64,000 nt of DNA from Asterias amurensis (lineage: Eukaryota; Echinodermata; Asteroidea; Forcipulatida; Asteriidae). The position numbers and the translations under genes were made by a program. This document shows positions 59,511 to 64,000 of this stretch, piece after piece. Positions within the stretch are counted from its first letter, which is position 1. Each line of letters begins with the position of its first letter. The notes beneath the pieces are model-generated. The model did no database searches and was not told where the DNA came from. It saw only the letters and a list, made by a program, of their open reading frames with translations. The stretch lies in the NCBI RefSeq assembly GCF_032118995.1, contig NC_092669.1, positions 12,944,335-13,008,334 of the forward strand, read 5' to 3'.

Positions 59511-61202
59511 CAGCCGGCTCAAGTAGTACTACAAAGCTCAACAGAACACTTTGGCAATAATTGTGCCGAAGACTAGAATGCAATACATTGTCAGTTTCTG
59601 ATATAAATTTGCAGTGAATACAATTGATGTAAAAGCATAATCCATAGTATAAAGGACAGCATTGCTCAGGTCAAATTATTGACCTCGGACATTCTTTAAA
59701 ATAAGGGACCGCTTAAATTCACAAGCGTTAATCAGTGGCGCTGGGACATGCTAGGACCATGCTAGGACTGAGGAGGAAGGAGTTAATTGCCGCGCTGTAC
59801 ACTTTCGTTTTCTGCAAAGAAACTTGAACATGCTTGAACCGTAATCTTATGGCTTCATGCTGGCCCCATGCAGGTTTGTTTATGGGGTTCTTTCTCCATG
59901 GTTTGTTTACCTTTTGAATTGAAAGTCAGATAGGCCTTTATAATCTCATGACAGAGAAGCTACACAAGACTATTCCACACGGGTGGCATTAAGGTTCCCT
60001 TGCTAAGCCGAACATGGACAAAATGCACCTCGAGTGAAAGGCGTCTCTTGCAAAATCTTGTCAAACATTGCTCGATTTACCCATATTTTACAACCATGCT
60101 AAAATTTTGCCAGGGACAATTACTGTCTTGTGAAACACGCAGCTCCCTCTGAAGTCACGTAATTTTTTGTTGAGAAAGAGGTAATTTCTCACTCAAATAA
60201 TAAAAAACTTCAGACCTGAAGCCTTTTTGGAACATTAGTTATCTGAAATCACACTAGTTTGTGCAACAATGGGTGTTTTTTTCTTTCAAATTCGATGACC
60301 AATGATTGGGCTCCAACGTTCACAGGTTTGTTTGTATGCATATGTTGGGCTATCTCCATGGCTACACCAACCGGTGCCTTAAATGACCAAGCTCCACGAC
60401 ACCCAAGGGCTTTGACGCACCAAGGCCATCATCCATCTCGACACGAGTGGCTTAACCCATTGTTATAATTCTACCCCATCAACGGTAATAATATACTAAA
60501 TAATTCAGCATTATAAGTCTATTAATCACAATTATGAAGGCTAACATAATTTATCTGACCACTATTTGTTTTTTGTTTTTTTGTGGTATGTTAGAATTCA
60601 GGAAATTTCGAGGACTCCCACCCAAAATGAAACACCCCTCAAAGGAGAATAAACTCAACCAATCTTATGGGAACCAGAGTTGACCTATGAACTTAAGCCG
60701 AACGCTTTTTGACTGTTGGGGTCATTTCTCAGCACAGTAAAACTGCATCAATACCCACCAGCAAGAAAGACAATTTCTACCTCCGCGCTCTCGAGAAAAA
60801 CCTCATGTTACCGCATAGTGAAAAAGACCTTCATTGTCAAGGGAGCTATAATGTGCTGAATCGATGTAATTCTTTTACCAAATTAAGTGTCTTACAAGTA
60901 GTAATTTAATGGCGCAAACAAAAGATTCGATCAGAGGAGAGTTTAATGATACCATGCCGAGTTGGGGGATTAAGCAGAAGTTCTTGACGAGTATTGTCGC
61001 TTGTTACTGACTTCCATGGTGGTAATGGCATGGGATTCTGCGCCCCCGCCTCCTCCGGCGAAGATTTTAAGGTGTGTGTCGCCTCCCCTGACCCCGCCCA
61101 ACCTCGCCCAGTTACGGCGAACTTGGTATACTTGCTCTATCTACACTGGGACCATGTCTTTATCCGAGAGCCTCGTAGTGTGACGTCGATGATCAGGCTC
61201 GA

Positions 61203-61359
61203 CATAGACCTTTTCGCAAATACCGGGGCGCGCGCGTAAAGCTTGGAATTAGGTGCATTGTGGTCTAGCTGGTAGCAAAACTTGATGCGTATCTATCCCA
61301 CAATGCACCTCATTCAACAGTCTGCGCTTGCGCATTGGTATTTGCGATAAGGTCTATGC
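61203..61359. mobile_element. 157-bp palindromic element with 'CATAGACCTTTTCGCAAATA' ends
   Basis: The left 'catagaccttttcgcaaata' mirrors the right 'tatttgcgataaggtctatg'. The inner 'aggtgcattgtggtctagct' mirrors 'cccacaatgcacct'. Confidence 0.75.
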
Positions 61360-61984
61360 ACTAACTTCGTCTTCTGATAGCGCCCTCTCTTGAATCAACC
61401 TCCTTTGGCCCACGTTGTTCCCATTTTAATGGCACTGAGTCTCGATTTTTGTGTACATGATTGAGAGGGCTTTCCATACCTAGGATTAATGCGTCACGCG
61501 AAACGCCTTCAGAGCGCGTTGGGCGTCACCGCGTAATTTTTGCAAGAAGAATTAGAAACCTTATGTGTGCGTTGAGTTGCGCGTTCAGTTATGACGCGCG
61601 GCTCGTTTATTTGTGTATATAATTTACATTCAAATTAACGAACTACCACAAAAGAAATCCACAATTATGTAGTGTGAGCATTGAACCAAAGTGGTGTTGT
61701 AGTCCAGCGTGAATTATCATCATTTTTGCAAGTTGCGGTATGTATCATAGCCTATTGTTATTCATTCATTTAACTTTGGGTAGAATTTGAGACTTACAAT
61801 TTTTATGACATTCAAGACTTTTAATGACTTTAACAGAAGCGATTGGGACATTTTAACGATGACTGACTTTGATCATAAACGTGCTGACAATGATATATCC
61901 GACTCAAAGAAACCATAGAAGAGGAAGACGGGGTGCTCAAAACAAGCATTTGACTGTGTTTTCTTCTGTATTATTATTTTAACA

Positions 61985-62020
61985 GATTATCGGTGCCCTT
62001 GTAATTGTATCCAGTTCAGA
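61985..62020 (+). other. inferred 5' untranslated part of LU paralogue C exon
   Basis: An acceptor (attttaacag) ends at 61984, 36 nt before the ATG, the same arrangement as in paralogue B (38 nt). Confidence 0.45.
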
Positions 62021-63861
62021 ATGCTGGGTGTTTATTTGAGCTTGGCGATTATCTGTAAGTAAATTTGTTACGGTGAGTCGGTTTCCTGGGTTAGAAAAAA
62101 AAGTCTGGTCCCGTAGGGTTTAGCGCTATATATTATGATAGCTTTTTAGAACCAACAGACTACTGGATATTGCTGTGTGTTGACATATTTTGTTCCGTGC
62201 GCTTATCTAAAGCAAACAAAAAATACAATAATTTTCTTTAACCAATTACTCTGATAATTCATGCCTTTTGTATGGTAACCCTGGACTGTATATTGCGACA
62301 TCGCAAATATTATTTGCAATATTTGCAACATTTCCTGTCACACTAGCTCTTTTCATATAGCCACGCACCAGTTCAAAAGAGATTTAATAAAAAAGGTTGC
62401 AGCCGCAAGTTTACTATAAAATTACAGTTGCTTCTTAAAACCCAAACACTCTTGTCGCACAAAATGTGTCCCTTCAGACGCCTTGAAATGGAGACCTCAC
62501 CTCAGCTCTCAAACTCAGTTAAAATATTTTAGTGAGAAATTACTCCTTTCTCAAAAACTACGTTACTTCAGAGGGAGCTGTTTCTCACAATGATTTATAC
62601 TATCAACAGCTCTCCATTGCTCGTTACCAAGTAAGTTTTTATGCTAACAATTATTTTGAGTTATTATCTATAGTGAAAATTGCTTGCAATTGCATGTAAC
62701 CCGATGGGCGAATATTGAGCAGACGATGCCCTTGAATATTTGATTAATTTACCAATGAAGACCATTCTGCATCTAATGACGCCGCCGGGGTCGACAGAGG
62801 AAGTGGTATTAGATTGCAGTCAGGGTCGTTTGATCATAGAGTAGGGACGAAGATCTGTCCTATGGTTTGACATGGATTGACTGACCGCTGCCCATGCATG
62901 ACGTCACCTAGTATCGCTGTAATTTATTTAATCACCTTCCAGCCTGAATTTATGAATACTAATGTATGAATCATAATGCTTTGCTGCTTAAAAACACATC
63001 GGTGTATATTAGTAAATCAAAATGAATTTAACGAAGCATTTAACCCGCTGCTAAAACATGATTCAAACTGCCTCTCTACCAGGGCAATCTCGGTGGTCTA
63101 AAGTTGGTAAGACCATGGAGGTAGAAATAGAACGCTGATCTAGAATCGCAATGGTCGTGGGTTCGAATCCCACTTCAGTAATATTCCTGTAATTTGTTTC
63201 ACATTCCTCGGGAAAGTACTGATTACACAATGCTAACACACATCGGTGTGTTATTATGTGGAAAACCAAAATGAATATTCTTTATCCCCAATGCAAATTT
63301 AATATCTATTAAATCGTTGCAGACCCGCTGCTTCGAACTGCCTTTAGCTAACGGGTAACGGTCAATCTCGGTGGTCCAGTTGGTATACATGATTGTATGA
63401 CACCTGCTCTAGAATTGCACAGGTCGTGGGATCGAATCCCACCCGAGTCATATGTCTGTGATTTTTCTTTCTTCACATCGCGGGAAACTACTGAGTATAC
63501 AGTGCTATTAAACACACATGGGAAAAACAAAAGTGAATATTCTTTATCCCCCGATGCAAATTTAATATCTATTTGAATACAGTATATGTCCACCATATAT
63601 TTTAGTTTGATTTGAATGCCTTTAAACTCATAATGCAATTCGGTTGTTAATAGACAGCAAAGTTTTAAATGTTTTTAAATAAACCATACATTATTTGCTT
63701 CTTGTTTGATAGTGGTTGCTGTTGATGTGGAAGGATTAAGATGTTACAACTGCACGTATGCTGAGAAACCTGGAAAAAAACTCACAGGTGGAGATCCAAA
63801 CTGCGCAGAACCTTTTAATAAGGCAGGAATATATTTAATCAACTGTAACGATAAGTGTGTG
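62021..63861 (+). CDS. secreted three-finger (Ly6/uPAR, LU) protein, paralogue C, 5' part (runs off the window)
   Basis: Exons 62021-62054 and 63713-63861 join in frame to 61 codons. MLGVYLSLAIILVAVDVEG is the signal peptide, followed by CYNCTY, PNCAEPFNK and NCNDKCV. Exon 1 ends in phase 1 and exon 2 (149 nt) ends on the Cys-Val codon border with donor gtaagt, as in paralogues A and B. The third exon, with the CC....CN motif and anchor signal, must lie beyond 64000 or be missing. Intron 1 holds a TTAA element and two tRNA-like repeats. The match to the two neighbours in cysteines and splice phases makes this a secure family member despite truncation by the window. Confidence 0.8.
62430..62672. 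mobile_element. TTAA element copy, left end lost, in intron 1 of LU paralogue C
   Basis: It has internal family blocks (ttacttcagagggagctgtt, tactatcaacagctctccat) up to 'ttattttgagttattatcta'. Confidence 0.65.
63010..63580. repeat. tandem pair of tRNA-like SINE units, about 280 bp each
   Basis: Two units carry tRNA-like segments at 63089-63182 ('ctcggtggtctaaagttggt' ... 'gtgggttcgaatcccact') and 63367-63451 ('ctcggtggtccagttggtat' ... 'gtgggatcgaatcccacc'). Each is followed by the same tail through 'gaatattctttatcccc' and 'gcaaatttaatatctatt'. The second unit has the better T arm. Confidence 0.65.
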
Positions 63862-64000
63862 GTAAGTATTTAGCTTAGCTGAGTCATTCCAGCCAACATT
63901 CCACAACATTGTTTCAACTGGGGCTCCACACATTTGTTTATTTACCATGTGTTTTCTGCTAAACATCTAGCTTCATGAAACATGAGCCCTGGCTATAGTT
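63862..64000 (+). other. start of intron 2 of LU paralogue C
   Basis: It follows the gtaagt donor at 63862; nothing recognisable is seen. Confidence 0.6.

Larger units (their letters stand above)
51769..62020. other. 10-kb interval between LU paralogues B and C, repeat-rich
   Basis: Besides the listed elements: an 'aagggcacc' family relative at about 53040-53200, a shortened TTAA copy at 60120-60385, and a 'ccctttcac' repeat at 59960-60125. 52440-52930, 54000-55260, 56073-56386, 59580-59950 and 61380-61980 contain nothing I recognise beyond AT-rich DNA. No coding exons were found. Confidence 0.45.

Noticed and set aside
58862-59522. 216- and 181-codon minus frames rich in YPRIYTFSYTLSTN repeats
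   Set aside because: They are direct translations of a minisatellite, with no start context or splice partners.
1-64000. Retrovirus-like, LTR or Polinton-type elements
   Set aside because: I looked for long direct terminal repeats, protease/integrase/capsid-like frames and found none; the inverted repeats are all short non-coding DNA elements.

Overview
The window is animal nuclear DNA: AT-rich, with intron-split genes, GT-AG splice sites, tRNA-derived SINEs, LINE remnants and a dense load of short palindromic DNA transposons. The gene content (a PHRF1 orthologue, an ACT1/CIKS-like SEFIR adaptor, secreted Ly6-type proteins) fits a marine invertebrate deuterostome. From memory, the commonest repeat (ends reading GGCACTGGACACTATTGG) and the Leu/Ser-type SINE resemble those of starfish; that placement is inference, not a search result.

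Layout. 1-2.9 kb holds repeats and the last two coding exons of an unrecognised plus-strand gene (stop at 2944-2946). 7.3-11.3 kb, minus strand, is a complete six-exon gene for a 499-residue adaptor with an N-terminal Death domain and a C-terminal SEFIR domain, related to ACT1/CIKS (TRAF3IP2), the adaptor of IL-17 receptor signalling. Head-to-head with it, 16.2-30.4 kb plus strand, is a complete 14-exon PHRF1 gene (2154 residues: acidic N-terminus, RING, PHD, basic block, large SR-rich region, C-terminal SRI-like domain). Their inferred 5' leaders meet in the 13.8-14.9 kb interval. I found no functional link between the two.

From 36 kb to the end there are three paralogous genes for small secreted three-finger (Ly6/uPAR, LU) proteins: one on the minus strand (35950-37942) and two on the plus strand (49977-51768; 62021 onward, running off the window). 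All share one exon plan: a signal-peptide exon ending in phase 1, a middle exon of 149-152 nt ending in a Cys-Val codon pair, and (where seen) a last exon with the CC....CN motif and a hydrophobic tail suited to a GPI anchor.

The remaining DNA is mostly repeats. The most distinctive are a 128-bp almost perfect palindrome with a perfect 9-bp target duplication (38800-38927), an 875-bp foldback element whose arms are 42-bp tandem arrays (56665-57539), a 390-bp TTAA-flanked hairpin (44056-44445), a cluster of other elements at 55.4-57.5 kb, and minisatellites at 34.4, 53.4 and 58.9-59.5 kb. No retrovirus-like or LTR element, rRNA gene or CRISPR array was recognised.
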